A DNA stretch of 64,000 nucleotides, from contig NZ_CP017713.1 of the NCBI RefSeq assembly GCF_002706425.1, positions 930,001-994,000 on the forward strand. The letters are read 5' to 3'. The notes under the pieces were generated by a model that made no database searches, was not told where the DNA came from, and saw only the letters and a program-made list of their open reading frames with translations. The DNA comes from Loigolactobacillus coryniformis subsp. coryniformis KCTC 3167 = DSM 20001. Lineage in GTDB: Bacteria > Bacillota > Bacilli > Lactobacillales > Lactobacillaceae. Shown here one piece after another: positions 17,297 to 26,214 of the stretch. A program made the position numbers and the translations under genes. The stretch's first letter is position 1; each line of letters begins with the position of its first letter.

Positions 17297-19273
17297 ATGA
17301 AAACTTATTTTCAGCGTATGGGTCGCTCGCTAATGCTGCCTGTTGCAACTTTACCGGCGGCAGCGATCTTAGTTGGTATTGGTCATTGGTTACCAGAAAA
17401 TTGGGCCGCAGCGCAGTTTTTACAAGCTGGTGGTAACGCAATTTTGACTAATTTGGCGTTGTTATTTGCCGTTGGGTTAGGTTTAGGAATGTCGCAAGAT
17501 AAAGATGGTTCAGCTGCTTTAGCTGGTGTCGTAGCGTTTATTGTTCCTACATATGTCTTGGCTCCAGCGCAAGTATCAACTTTATTAGGCATTACAACAG
17601 CGAAGGTTGATCCGGCGTTTGCGGCGATTTCTTCTAACGTATTTATCGGTATTATTGCCGGATTAGTTGCGGCGACGATGTATAATCGTTTCCATGAAGT
17701 TAAGCTGCCAATGGCGATCTCATTTTTCAGTGGGAAACGTTTGGTGCCGATCATGGCTGCTTTAACGATGTTGGTTATTTCGTTAGTCTTACTATTTGTT
17801 TGGCCGCCGATTTATCAGGCGTTAGTTGCCTTCGGTAAATTTATTGTTGGTTTAGGCGCAATTGGCGCTGGTTTATATGGTTTCTTCAATCGTTTGTTGA
17901 TTCCAACCGGCTTACATCAAGCATTAAACTCAGTTTTCTGGTTTAATGTTGCCGGAATCAACGATATTGGCAATTTCTGGGCTAGTAAAGGAACGCGTGG
18001 CATTACCGGGATGTACATGGCTGGTTTTTTCCCAGTGATGATGTTTGGTTTGCCTGCCGGCGCGTACGCAATTTATCGCAATGCACGGCCAGAACGGAAA
18101 AAGGAAACCGCGTCATTAATGTTGGCCGCGGGCTTTGCTTCCTTCTTTACTGGGGTCACTGAACCGCTAGAGTTTTCCTTTATGTTTGTGGCTTGGCCGC
18201 TATATGTGATCCACGCAGTTTTCACTGGTTTATCATTAGCTTTCGCGGCTGCCATGCACTGGACCGCTGGTTTCACTTTTAGTGGCGGCTTGGTCGACTT
18301 TATCTTGAGTTTGAAAGTACCGATTGCCAATCAACCATTGATGTTGTTGGTACAAGGTGTTGTGATGGCAGTGATCTACTACTTTGGTTTTGATTTTGCC
18401 ATTAAGAAATTTAATTTAATGACGCCGGGACGCGAAGCGATAGCTACCAATAATGATGCCACTGTGGGCGTCGCTATTGGGGATGACGATGACAAATATT
18501 CGATTGCCGCCAAGAAAATTTACGCAGCGATTGGTGGCACCGATAATATTAAGGTAGTCGATAACTGCACGACTCGCTTGCGCTTACAGCTAAATGATAC
18601 GGCGAAAATCGATCAAAATGCGATCAAGGCTGCAGGCGTTGCTGGCTTAAACGTTTTAGATAAAACTAATCTGCAGATTGTTGTGGGGACGGAAGTTCAG
18701 TTTGTTGCCGCTGCTTTGGCTAAAATAAATCAAGCCAAGGTACCACTTGATCAAATTGAATCAACAGCAGCTCCGGTGGCAATGCCAGTCACTGGTGATG
18801 TAACTGTTGGGGCGACCGAAACTTTGTACAGTGTGGCTAACGGACAATACGTTGCAATCGAGGATGTGAATGATTCAACGTTTGCACAGAAAATGTTAGG
18901 TGATGGTTTTGCCATTGAGCCGGATAGTGGTGAAATTGTGGCTCCAGTTGACGCTAAAGTGATGTCGGTTTTTCCAACTAAACACGCGATTGGTTTTAAA
19001 ACTGCAGCGGGCTTGGAGATCTTGCTACACATGGGCATTGATACGGTACAACTAAACGGTGAACCATTTGAAGTAACTGTTGCAGCAGACCAAGAAGTTA
19101 AGCACGGGGATGTTGTGGCTCACGTTGATTTAGATGCCATCAAAGCTGCCGGAAAGCAGACAACGATGATCGTGATCATTACCAATATGGCGCATGTCGG
19201 CTATCTAAAGGTAGCACCAGTGACTGCAAAATTAGTAACGAATACAGCAGTAGCCCAGGTGACAACTAAATAA
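17297..19273 (+). CDS. nagE: PTS transporter EIICBA, N-acetylglucosamine/glucose type
   Basis: This 658-residue three-domain permease imports and phosphorylates a hexose, most likely N-acetylglucosamine. The EIIC domain is at about 1-365 (LMLPVATLPAAAIL at the N-terminus; TGVTEPLEFSFMFVAWPLY; HWTAGFTFSGG). EIIB has its Cys in KVVDNCTTRLRL (about 425). EIIA has its His in LLHMGIDTVQLNGEPF (about 575). The FSF...AGFTFSGG pattern favours NagE over PtsG, but glucose cannot be excluded. The start is ATG at 17297 after TTGGAGGT. An upstream in-frame GTG at 17267 lacks a ribosome site. Confidence 0.9.
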   Translation: MKTYFQRMGRSLMLPVATLPAAAILVGIGHWLPENWAAAQFLQAGGNAILTNLALLFAVGLGLGMSQDKDGSAALAGVVAFIVPTYVLAPAQVSTLLGITTAKVDPAFAAISSNVFIGIIAGLVAATMYNRFHEVKLPMAISFFSGKRLVPIMAALTMLVISLVLLFVWPPIYQALVAFGKFIVGLGAIGAGLYGFFNRLLIPTGLHQALNSVFWFNVAGINDIGNFWASKGTRGITGMYMAGFFPVMMFGLPAGAYAIYRNARPERKKETASLMLAAGFASFFTGVTEPLEFSFMFVAWPLYVIHAVFTGLSLAFAAAMHWTAGFTFSGGLVDFILSLKVPIANQPLMLLVQGVVMAVIYYFGFDFAIKKFNLMTPGREAIATNNDATVGVAIGDDDDKYSIAAKKIYAAIGGTDNIKVVDNCTTRLRLQLNDTAKIDQNAIKAAGVAGLNVLDKTNLQIVVGTEVQFVAAALAKINQAKVPLDQIESTAAPVAMPVTGDVTVGATETLYSVANGQYVAIEDVNDSTFAQKMLGDGFAIEPDSGEIVAPVDAKVMSVFPTKHAIGFKTAAGLEILLHMGIDTVQLNGEPFEVTVAADQEVKHGDVVAHVDLDAIKAAGKQTTMIVIITNMAHVGYLKVAPVTAKLVTNTAVAQVTTK

Positions 19274-19278
19274 GGTTT

Positions 19279-19308
19279 AAGCACACTCAGATCTGAGTGT
19301 GCTTTTTT
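19279..19308 (+). terminator. Terminator of the PTS gene; target of a group IIC intron
   Basis: A perfect 13-bp palindrome (AAGCACACTCAGA with its complement) is followed by T6. The intron starts two bases after the T run, the standard target geometry for group IIC introns. Confidence 0.92.
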
Positions 19309-19309
19309 G

Positions 19310-21216
19310 GTGCGCCCGGCATGGGCGTCAACTAGGTGGTGAAAGTCCACTGCGGGCCGTAGTAGTCGGAACCGCTAGCCAAAGGCAAGGCCTTTATCGT
19401 GAGGTGAAGACTGAAGGAAGCCTGATGAGCAAAGTACTGCACCGATGAACAAGAAGCAGCTATAAGGCCGGAAGTAACTGGATAAGGTGGCCAAACACAC
19501 TGAAGTCCGATACTACCCGAAGTTACGACAGTAAAGCTGACGGTGACATGGTACGAAAGTTGACGTTCTTACCCGGGGAGACCTGTACACACAATCCTGA
19601 TTTTCTTAGGGAATACCCAAATGACAAGGAAATATGAGTTCAAAGCAAGTCAGAAATGGCTGGTTAAGTGTACAGGAGTCAGCCGAGGTCATAGTAGTGG
19701 GTAACCATGAAGGACCAAACAATAATAACTCATATTGCGACTGGAAGTGAAGACGATGCGAAAATCGCAGAAAACAGAACAAGCTGACCGCCAGCGGATG
19801 ATAGGTCTGGAAGACCAAAGACAAACTGGGGCGCGTAGTATCGCCTCCGGTGAAGGAGAAAAGATGAGTGGCACTCAGTTTCAAGCATTAGTTTTGGCCC
19901 GCAACAACCTGAATTTGGCTTATCAACGTGTGGTTAGGAACAAAGGGGCGGCCGGAGTTGACGGTATGACCGTTGATGAATTGAAACCGTACCTGAAAGT
20001 ACATCGCGAAGAATTACTCGCAGAATTGGCCAATGGGACTTATAAACCGGCACCAGTCAAGCAAGTCTCAATTCCAAAGCCCAACGGTGGAACGCGTAAG
20101 CTTGGCATTCCGACCGTGATCGACCGGCTAGTCCAGCAGGCCGTGGCCCAGGTCCTTTCGCCGATATATGAACAGATCTTCGCCAACAATAGTTTTGGTT
20201 TTCGACCCCAACGCAGTGCACATGACGCAGTTCAACAGGTCGTTCAGCTAGATAATGCGGGTTATCACTATGTGGTTGATCTGGATTTGAAGGCCTACTT
20301 CGATACGGTTAATCATGACATGCTTATGAAGTTTCTCAAGCAGCGAATTAGTGACCGCTGGGTACTACGGCTCATTCGCCGTTTTCTGACTAGTGGCACC
20401 ATGAATGGGCAATTGTTTGAACGCAGTGAGAAAGGCACACCGCAAGGCGGGCCGATCTCGCCACTGTTAGCGAATATTTATCTCAACGAATTCGACCAAG
20501 AACTAGCTAGGCGCGGTCATGAATTTGTCCGTTACGCCGATGACTGCAATATCTTTGTTAAAAGTCCACGCGCGGGCCAACGAGTCCTCGCTAGTGTGAC
20601 TCGTTTTCTCGAGCATGAGTTAAAACTCATGCTCAATCAGGAAAAGACACAAGTGGTCGCCACCAACAGAATGAAGTTCTTAGGGTTTACGTTGGGCCAC
20701 ACTAAAGGTAGGGCTTTTCCCTATCCGGTGTGGTCAGCGAAGCAGCGAGTTAAACAAGCATTGAGGCGGCTGACTAAGCGTAATCGTGGTGTATCCGAAG
20801 ACCAAATAATGGCAGAGATTCGTCAAAAGATGCGCGGTTGGTTGCAGTATTACAGCTTGGGTAGAATGAAGCGGTTCATCACGGAATTAGATGCGTGGCT
20901 GCGGTCACGTATTCGCCAGTACATTTGGAAACAATGGAAGAAAGCCAAAACTAGAGAGAACAACTTGAGCGGATTAGGATTTACGAAAGATGAAGCTAAG
21001 CTATCCGCTAACACGCGTAAAGGGTACTGGCGGACAGCGCATAGTAAAACGCTGTGCCGTACCCTAACTAACAAAGAGCTGGAACGTCGTGGACTCATTA
21101 ACTTGAGTCAGACGCTCCAGCAAATTCAGAGTGCTTAAATTATTGAACCGCCGTATACGGAACCGTACGTACGGTGGTGTGAGAGGACGGTAACTTACAA
21201 TTACCTCCTACTCGAT
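19310..21216 (+). mobile_element. Group IIC intron, copy A1
   Basis: The 1907-bp intron starts GTGCGCCCGG. A structured 5' region (19310-19755) comes first, then the maturase gene. The conserved domain V hairpin (GAACCGCCGTATACGG..GGTGTGAGAGGACGG, about 21145-21190) follows. Domain VI ends CTACTCGAT. The 5' exon is a terminator stem and T run. A second copy at 49737-51643 is identical except for at least two bases (19738 C/A, 20709 T/C), so one copy is a recent descendant of the other or of a shared parent. Confidence 0.93.
19756..21138 (+). CDS. ltrA: Group IIC intron reverse transcriptase/maturase (copy A1)
   Basis: This protein of about 460 residues drives intron splicing and retrohoming. 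RT blocks are IPKPNGGTRKLGIPTVIDRLVQQAV (read in parts), FGFRPQRSAHDA, LDLKAYFDTVNH, GTPQGGPISPLLANIYL, the catalytic FVRYADDCNIFV (Asp pair) and LMLNQEKT. Then comes the maturase (X) domain with GWLQYYSLGRMKR and RQYIWKQWKK. No HNH endonuclease domain follows, as is typical of class C. The ATG at 19756 has GGAAG 8 bases upstream. Confidence 0.93.
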   Translation: MRKSQKTEQADRQRMIGLEDQRQTGARSIASGEGEKMSGTQFQALVLARNNLNLAYQRVVRNKGAAGVDGMTVDELKPYLKVHREELLAELANGTYKPAPVKQVSIPKPNGGTRKLGIPTVIDRLVQQAVAQVLSPIYEQIFANNSFGFRPQRSAHDAVQQVVQLDNAGYHYVVDLDLKAYFDTVNHDMLMKFLKQRISDRWVLRLIRRFLTSGTMNGQLFERSEKGTPQGGPISPLLANIYLNEFDQELARRGHEFVRYADDCNIFVKSPRAGQRVLASVTRFLEHELKLMLNQEKTQVVATNRMKFLGFTLGHTKGRAFPYPVWSAKQRVKQALRRLTKRNRGVSEDQIMAEIRQKMRGWLQYYSLGRMKRFITELDAWLRSRIRQYIWKQWKKAKTRENNLSGLGFTKDEAKLSANTRKGYWRTAHSKTLCRTLTNKELERRGLINLSQTLQQIQSA

Positions 21217-21225
21217 TGTTAATGC

Positions 21226-21254
21226 TTGACCTAAAGGCAGCACCAGCCTATATT
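21226..21254 (+). promoter_or_regulatory. Promoter of the zinc-type oxidoreductase gene
   Basis: TTGACC (21226-21231) and TATATT (21249-21254) are spaced 17 bp. The promoter begins 10 bases after the intron end, so the intron does not separate the gene from its promoter. Confidence 0.75.
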
Positions 21255-21325
21255 ACTTTAGTATAAGGGGCTAAGCTGTATTTAACGCTTTTTACCTTGA
21301 TTACGGAATAGGAGCGATTATATAG

Positions 21326-22315
21326 ATGACAACAATTAAAACCATTGAAATTGATCAGGGTCAGTTTATTGACGGACAAAAAGAAAGTGAGTTAGCGCAA
21401 GGCCACGATTTACTCGTAAAGGTTGCGGCAGTTTCACTTAATCCAGTTGATCTAAAGCATGTAGCGACTTTTAAAGCTGGTGATCTGCGCATCGTTGGTT
21501 ATGATAGTGTGGGTACGGTGATCGGTGTCGGTGAGCAGGTGACTGATTTTCAAATTGGTGATCAAGTTTACTATGCCGGGACGACCACGCGTGATGGCAG
21601 TTTTCAGGAAGCACAATTGATCGATGAACGGTTAGTTGCCAAAAAGCCGGCACAACTGGCGGTTGCGGAAGCGGCGGCTTTTCCGCTAGTTAGTTTAACA
21701 GCGTACGAATTATTGTTTGAAAAATTTAATTTTATTGCTCAAGCTGGTGCGAATAAAGGTAAATCAATCCTACTCGTCAACGGTGCTGGTGGCGTTGGTT
21801 CGGTGGCTAGTCAATTGGCTAAATGGGCAGGGTTAACCGTATATGCGACTGCTAGTCCGCGTAATTTTGATTGGTTGACCCAGCATGGCGTGGATGTTCC
21901 AGTTGATTATCATGCGGGACAACCGAATAGTTTAGAGCAATTTGCTGATAACCAATTCGATGCCATTGCGGTATTTTATAGCATTGAAAGTTATCTACCG
22001 CGGATGGTCGAGCTGGCTAAACCTTTTGGACATATTGGTACGATCGTCGGCACACAAAAGCCGATTGATATCGCACTATTGAAAAATAAGGCGTTATCCT
22101 TTGATTGGGAGTTTATGTTTACCAAAGCACGCGAGCAATACCGCATGGCTAGTCAAGGCCAGATTCTCAGTCAAATAACTGATCTACTAGCTGCTGGTGA
22201 TTTAAAATCGATCACAACTAAAACTTATCAAGGCTTAAATGCTGCTAATTTAAATGCCGCCAGTGAATTACTTGCTGCTGGCCATACGGTTGGTAAAATC
22301 ACCTTGATTGTATAG
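21326..22315 (+). CDS. Medium-chain NADPH:quinone oxidoreductase / zinc-type alcohol dehydrogenase-like
   Basis: This 329-residue MDR-family protein has a GroES-like N-terminal domain (VKVAAVSLNPVDLKH, VGYDSVGTVIGVGEQV) and a Rossmann nucleotide site NGAGGVGSVASQLAKWAG (about 150-167). It lacks the structural Cys cluster and the usual zinc Cys/His pair, which points to the zinc-free quinone-oxidoreductase branch. It likely reduces quinones, enones or aldehydes with NAD(P)H. It is transcribed alone, from its own promoter to a strong terminator. Confidence 0.82.
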   Translation: MTTIKTIEIDQGQFIDGQKESELAQGHDLLVKVAAVSLNPVDLKHVATFKAGDLRIVGYDSVGTVIGVGEQVTDFQIGDQVYYAGTTTRDGSFQEAQLIDERLVAKKPAQLAVAEAAAFPLVSLTAYELLFEKFNFIAQAGANKGKSILLVNGAGGVGSVASQLAKWAGLTVYATASPRNFDWLTQHGVDVPVDYHAGQPNSLEQFADNQFDAIAVFYSIESYLPRMVELAKPFGHIGTIVGTQKPIDIALLKNKALSFDWEFMFTKAREQYRMASQGQILSQITDLLAAGDLKSITTKTYQGLNAANLNAASELLAAGHTVGKITLIV

Positions 22316-22320
22316 TAGAG

Positions 22321-22358
22321 ATGCTCACCTTAGGGCTTATCCTAGGTGAGCATTTTTT
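22321..22358 (+). terminator. Terminator of the oxidoreductase gene
   Basis: ATGCTCACCTTAGG pairs with CCTAGGTGAGCAT with one bulged base, followed by T6. Confidence 0.88.
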
Positions 22359-22464
22359 AGACTTGATCATAAGCATAACATGCTGCAAAGTTTAGTTGCT
22401 GATAGCGAGATGCTACTATTAGGGTAGGAATGAGAGTCCCCTTATTGGAAGGAGTCGATCAAAC

Positions 22465-22917
22465 ATGGTATTAGAAATAATCACGCTACCGGCACAGATC
22501 ATTATTGGGTTAGAAGCGGTGGTTCCGGTGACTGATTTAGCAGGGATGAGTGAAGCTAAGACTGAGTTGATTGCCAAATTAAAGGCGGAACAGGCAGCTT
22601 TGACTTCCACTGCAGTTGATGATGAGTTTTATGGGGTTAATTTTGCAACGGATGAGTAGAATTATTTAGTTGGTGTCAAAGTAGCGATGACTGATCCATT
22701 GGAGACCAATTATTTGGTGGCTGCTGGTTTGTATGCTGTATTTACAACTACAATTAAGCAGCGAGCAGCGGCTGATCAATTTATTGCTGATGCCTATGGG
22801 ATTTTAGCACAGTCAGCCGAATATGTAGTGGCGGCCAATCATAATTTAGAGGTGATCACGCCACTGATCACTGGAACGGGCGCTTTTCGTCTCTATATTC
22901 CGGTTGCCGCTAAATAG
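22465..22917 (+). pseudogene. GyrI-like/effector-binding domain protein broken by an in-frame TAG
   Basis: Two open stretches, 22465-22659 and 22687-22917, are in the same frame. The reading GVNFATDE-stop-NYLVGVKVA bridges them, and the C-terminal part has VAAGLYAVFTTTIK and EVITPLITGTGAFRLYIPV. Both halves fit one small effector-binding (AraC/GyrI-like) protein of about 150 residues. The amber codon at 22657-22659 could come from a CAG Gln by one transition. The ribosome site GGAAGGAG is intact, so the loss looks recent. A sequencing error or readthrough cannot be excluded. Confidence 0.75.
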
Positions 22918-22926
22918 CAGCAAACA

Positions 22927-22960
22927 AAAAAGTCACCGACTATTTTGTGGATGGCTTTTT
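22927..22960 (+). terminator. Terminator; target of intron B
   Basis: AAAAAGTCACC pairs with GGATGGCTTTTT with one bulge. The group IIC intron starts 5 bases after the T run. Confidence 0.65.
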
Positions 22961-22964
22961 CGCG

Positions 22965-24859
22965 GTGCGCTCGGCATGGGCGTCAGCTAGACGGTGAAAG
23001 TCCGTTGCGGGCCGTAGTAGTCGGAACCGCTAGCCAAGGGCAAGGGTGTCCATCGCGAGGTGGAATCTGAAGGAAGCCTGATGAGCAAAGTACCGCACCG
23101 ATGAACAAGAAGCAGCTATAAGGCCGAAGATGACTGGATAAGGTGGCTACACACACTAAAGTCCAATACTACTCGAAGTCATGACGGTAAAGCTGACGGT
23201 GACATGTTACGAAAGTTGACGTTCTTATCCGGGGAGGCCTGCTAGTCAAGTTATAGCGCGACGGAATATGGCAAACCCAGCAGTGATGGTGGGCTGAGAT
23301 TAGCAGGAGTCAGCCGAGGTCATAGTAAGTCTATCTTTGGTAGACCGAAGGGCTGAACAATAGTAAATCAACTGAGATTATGGAGGTGACAATAGTGCGA
23401 AAATCGCAGAAAACAGAATTAGCTGACTACCGACAGAGGAATAGGCTGGAAGCCAAAGGTTATGCCGGAGCGCGTAGTACTATTGGCGGTGAAGTAAATC
23501 AGTTGGTTGGTGAAACCAAATTAATGGACGCTATCTTGAAACGTAACAACCTGAATGACGCCTATCTGCGGATTAAGCGAAATAAAGGTGTTGCGGGAAT
23601 TGATGGTATGTCGATTAAGGCGATGTTACCTTACCTAAAGGAACACCGCGAGTCGCTAATTGAAGCAGTTAGAACGGGCCATTATCAGCCTAAGCCAGTC
23701 AAACGGGTACGAATCCCGAAACCGAATGGTGGGCAGCGTAAGCTGGGCATTCCTACGGTTATTGATCGGTTACGGCAACAAGCGGTGGCGCAAGTTTTGA
23801 ATCGAATCTACGAACCAAAGTTTATCGATAATAGTTATGGCTTTCGCCCACAACGCAGTGCGCATCAGGCGCTATTACGTGCCTGTCGGTACTACAATGA
23901 GGGCTACAAAGTAGTCGTGGACTTGGATATGAAACAATACTTTGACACGGTGAATCACGATAAGTTAATGGCAATTCTAGCACGAGATATTCATGAATCA
24001 ATGGTTCTACGGCTCATTCGCCGCTTTCTGACCAGCGGTATCATGGTCAACCAACTGCTCATTGCCAATGAACAAGGTACACCACAAGGTGGCAATTTGT
24101 CGCCGTTGTTAGCGAATATTTACCTAAATGAATTTGACCAACTGCTTAAAGCGCGGGGCCATAAATTTGTGCGTTACGCCGATGACTGTAATATTTATGT
24201 CAAAAGTAAACGTGCGGGTACGCGCGTGTTAGCCAGTTGTACCAAGTACCTAGAGGGCAAACTGAAACTAACCGTCAACCAAGTAAAGAGTATCGTTGGC
24301 AGTCCAACTAAACAGAAGTTTTTAGGTTTCTGTATTTCACCGACTAAGCAGGGAGCGCGGTTGCGCCCCCATCGCCAAGCCAAGTTACGAATCAAGGCTA
24401 AACTAAAGCAAATCACCAAACGTAATCGCGGTCGTAGTCTTGACTTGATTATGCACGAAGTTCGCCAAGTAATGACTGGCTGGCTCAACTATTATGGCAT
24501 TGGTCGCATGAAGGAGTTTATCCATGGGCTGAATCAGTGGCTCAAGCACCGATTGCGCCAATATGCTTGGAAACAGTGGAAGAAGATTGGTACGAAAATT
24601 GTCAATTTGATCAAACTAGGTATTTCCAGACACGATGCCTGGATTTGGGCCAATACCCGTAAGGGCTACTGGGCCATAAGTGGTCACGGTGTCGTCAACT
24701 ATTCGATGAAAAACGAAGTGCTCGCCCGTTGGGGATATCAAGATATCGCCCAACAGTACGAGCACATTCACTCAAACTATTGAACCGCCGTATACGGAAC
24801 CGTACGTACGATGGTGTGAGAGGACGGTAATTGAACTAATCAATTACTTCCTACTCGAT
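22965..24859 (+). mobile_element. Group IIC intron, type B
   Basis: The 1895-bp intron starts GTGCGCTCGG and shares much of the 5' RNA core with copies A1/A2 (GGGCCGTAGTAGTCGGAACC). The encoded protein is clearly different from theirs. Domain V is at about 24788-24830 and the 3' end is CTACTCGAT. It stands between the broken GyrI-like gene and the convergent alcohol dehydrogenase gene. A decayed 3' fragment of the same type occurs at 34325-34803. Confidence 0.92.
23395..24783 (+). CDS. ltrA: Group IIC intron reverse transcriptase/maturase (type B)
   Basis: This protein has about 462 residues. RT motifs are YGFRPQRSAHQALLR, LDMKQYFDTVNHDKL, GTPQGGNLSPLLANIYLNEF, FVRYADDCNIYV (catalytic Asp pair) and LTVNQVKS. 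The maturase domain has GWLNYYGIGRMKEF and RQYAWKQWKK. There is no endonuclease domain. The chosen start is GTG at 23395 with GGAGGTG seven bases upstream; an ATG at 23380 would place the ribosome site inside the gene. The protein differs throughout from the A-type maturase, so the two lineages arrived separately. Confidence 0.92.
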   Translation: MRKSQKTELADYRQRNRLEAKGYAGARSTIGGEVNQLVGETKLMDAILKRNNLNDAYLRIKRNKGVAGIDGMSIKAMLPYLKEHRESLIEAVRTGHYQPKPVKRVRIPKPNGGQRKLGIPTVIDRLRQQAVAQVLNRIYEPKFIDNSYGFRPQRSAHQALLRACRYYNEGYKVVVDLDMKQYFDTVNHDKLMAILARDIHESMVLRLIRRFLTSGIMVNQLLIANEQGTPQGGNLSPLLANIYLNEFDQLLKARGHKFVRYADDCNIYVKSKRAGTRVLASCTKYLEGKLKLTVNQVKSIVGSPTKQKFLGFCISPTKQGARLRPHRQAKLRIKAKLKQITKRNRGRSLDLIMHEVRQVMTGWLNYYGIGRMKEFIHGLNQWLKHRLRQYAWKQWKKIGTKIVNLIKLGISRHDAWIWANTRKGYWAISGHGVVNYSMKNEVLARWGYQDIAQQYEHIHSNY

Positions 24860-24885
24860 TCTATAGACTATGAAGAAAATTTAAG

Positions 24886-26007
24886 TTATTTACCTGGTTG
24901 GTAGTCAGGATCAATGACCAAAATTGGCTTGATCGTTTTGCCGCTGATGGAATCAGCGTTAGCTTGGTTGATTTCTGCAAACTTGTAGAACTTTTCAGTT
25001 TTATCGAAGTCAAACATTCCTTGACGATAAAATTCAAGTAAACGTGGGATATCAATTTGTGGAATTGAATCGCCCATGTTAACACCAATCACAGATTTGT
25101 CATCAACACAAAGATCATTCCAAGTGTCAACATCAATGTGGTGTGCAGTAACGGCGATACATGCAGAGACACCGCCTTGTGCCAATGCTTTAATAGAAGA
25201 TTCCATTACGGCAGTGACCCCAGTTGTATCAACTGCATAAGTGACCCCATGACCGTTTGTCAGTGCTTTGATAGCTGCAACTGGATCTTCATTTTTACTG
25301 TTGATCGTGTTAGTTGCGCCTAATTCCTTAGCCAAGGCCAAACGTTCGTCAACGATATCAACGGCGATAACGCGAGTACAACCAGAGATCCGGCCGGCCA
25401 TCATGGCAGCCAAACCGACGGCACCAGTACCGAAGACCGCGATCGTATCACCAGGACGTGGTTGTAGTGTGTTCAAAACGGTACCACTACCAGTGACGTA
25501 ACCACAGCCTAAAGGTCCTAATTTCCGTAGGTCTAGATCCTTAGGAACTTTGACTGCATTACGTTCCCGAACAACCGTGGTCGTGGTGAATGAAGACTGA
25601 TCGAACATATCAGCAATTTTTTCACCATTTTCAGTAAAGTGTGCAGTTCCATCAGGGCGGACACCGGAAAGGTTGTTATCCGCATAATGTAAACATTGAG
25701 TTGGGATACCTTTTAGACAATTTTCACAATTGCCGCAAGCATAAAACGACATGATCACATGATCACCAGGCTTGAAGTTTTGTACATGGGAGCCGACTTT
25801 TTCAACGATCCCAGAACCTTCATGGCCGAGAATGATCGGGTAACCAATTGTAGCATCACCTTTACGCAATGCTTCATCAGAATGGCAAACACCACTTGCT
25901 ACCATGTGGACTTGAATATCGTCGTCTTGCATTTCCGCAAGTTCGATATCATTCTTCATTGTGAATTGTGCACCTTGTTTATCAACAACAGCTGCCTGAA
26001 TTTTCAA
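24886..26007 (-). CDS. NAD-dependent zinc alcohol dehydrogenase
   Basis: This 373-residue class III/benzyl-type alcohol dehydrogenase has the catalytic zinc motif GHEGSGIVEKVG (about 63-74). The structural zinc ligands are CGNCENC and Cys in PTQC (about 92-108). The Rossmann motif is AVFGTGAVGLAA (about 190-200) with Asp in AVDIVDERL setting NAD preference. It reduces aldehydes or oxidises alcohols. The start is TTG with AAGGAG 9 bases upstream. It has its own promoter and two palindromes, and lies downstream of the rhamnose-linked araC gene on the same strand. Confidence 0.9.
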   Translation of the reverse strand: MKIQAAVVDKQGAQFTMKNDIELAEMQDDDIQVHMVASGVCHSDEALRKGDATIGYPIILGHEGSGIVEKVGSHVQNFKPGDHVIMSFYACGNCENCLKGIPTQCLHYADNNLSGVRPDGTAHFTENGEKIADMFDQSSFTTTTVVRERNAVKVPKDLDLRKLGPLGCGYVTGSGTVLNTLQPRPGDTIAVFGTGAVGLAAMMAGRISGCTRVIAVDIVDERLALAKELGATNTINSKNEDPVAAIKALTNGHGVTYAVDTTGVTAVMESSIKALAQGGVSACIAVTAHHIDVDTWNDLCVDDKSVIGVNMGDSIPQIDIPRLLEFYRQGMFDFDKTEKFYKFAEINQANADSISGKTIKPILVIDPDYQPGK

Positions 26008-26049
26008 TATATGTCACTCCTTGATGGACTAAATTTGTTTTCATTGAGA

Positions 26050-26149
26050 ATTATTTCACATAAATATTACGAATGCAATCACTCAAGGACTGATTAAGCT
26101 AAGTGGTGAAGATATGATAACGTTATCTAATTTATAAAGCGCTTTATAA
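26050..26149 (-). promoter_or_regulatory. Promoter and two palindromic operators of the alcohol dehydrogenase gene
   Basis: The minus-strand -35 is TTGCAT (26078-26073) and the -10 is AATAAT (26055-26050), with 17-bp spacing. Upstream lie two perfect palindromes: GATAACGTTATC (26116-26127) and TTATAAAGCGCTTTATAA (26132-26149). The second has the AAAGCGCTTT core of a cre site. Activator or repressor sites upstream of -35 are inferred. Confidence 0.65.
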
Positions 26150-26214
26150 TAGCTGCTTCATGAAACTGACAGCATCTATTCATAATTTTTAGTATCATAT
26201 ATACATATTAACAG

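Noticed and set aside
19606-19884. Minus-strand frames inside both A-type introns
   Set aside because: Antisense to the ribozyme and maturase start; same in both copies only because the copies are identical.
19756-24783. Reverse transcriptases considered as retrons, DGRs or defence RTs
   Set aside because: Full group IIC intron RNA (GTGCG start, domain V/VI) surrounds each gene and maturase domains are present; no variable repeat, msr-msd or effector gene.
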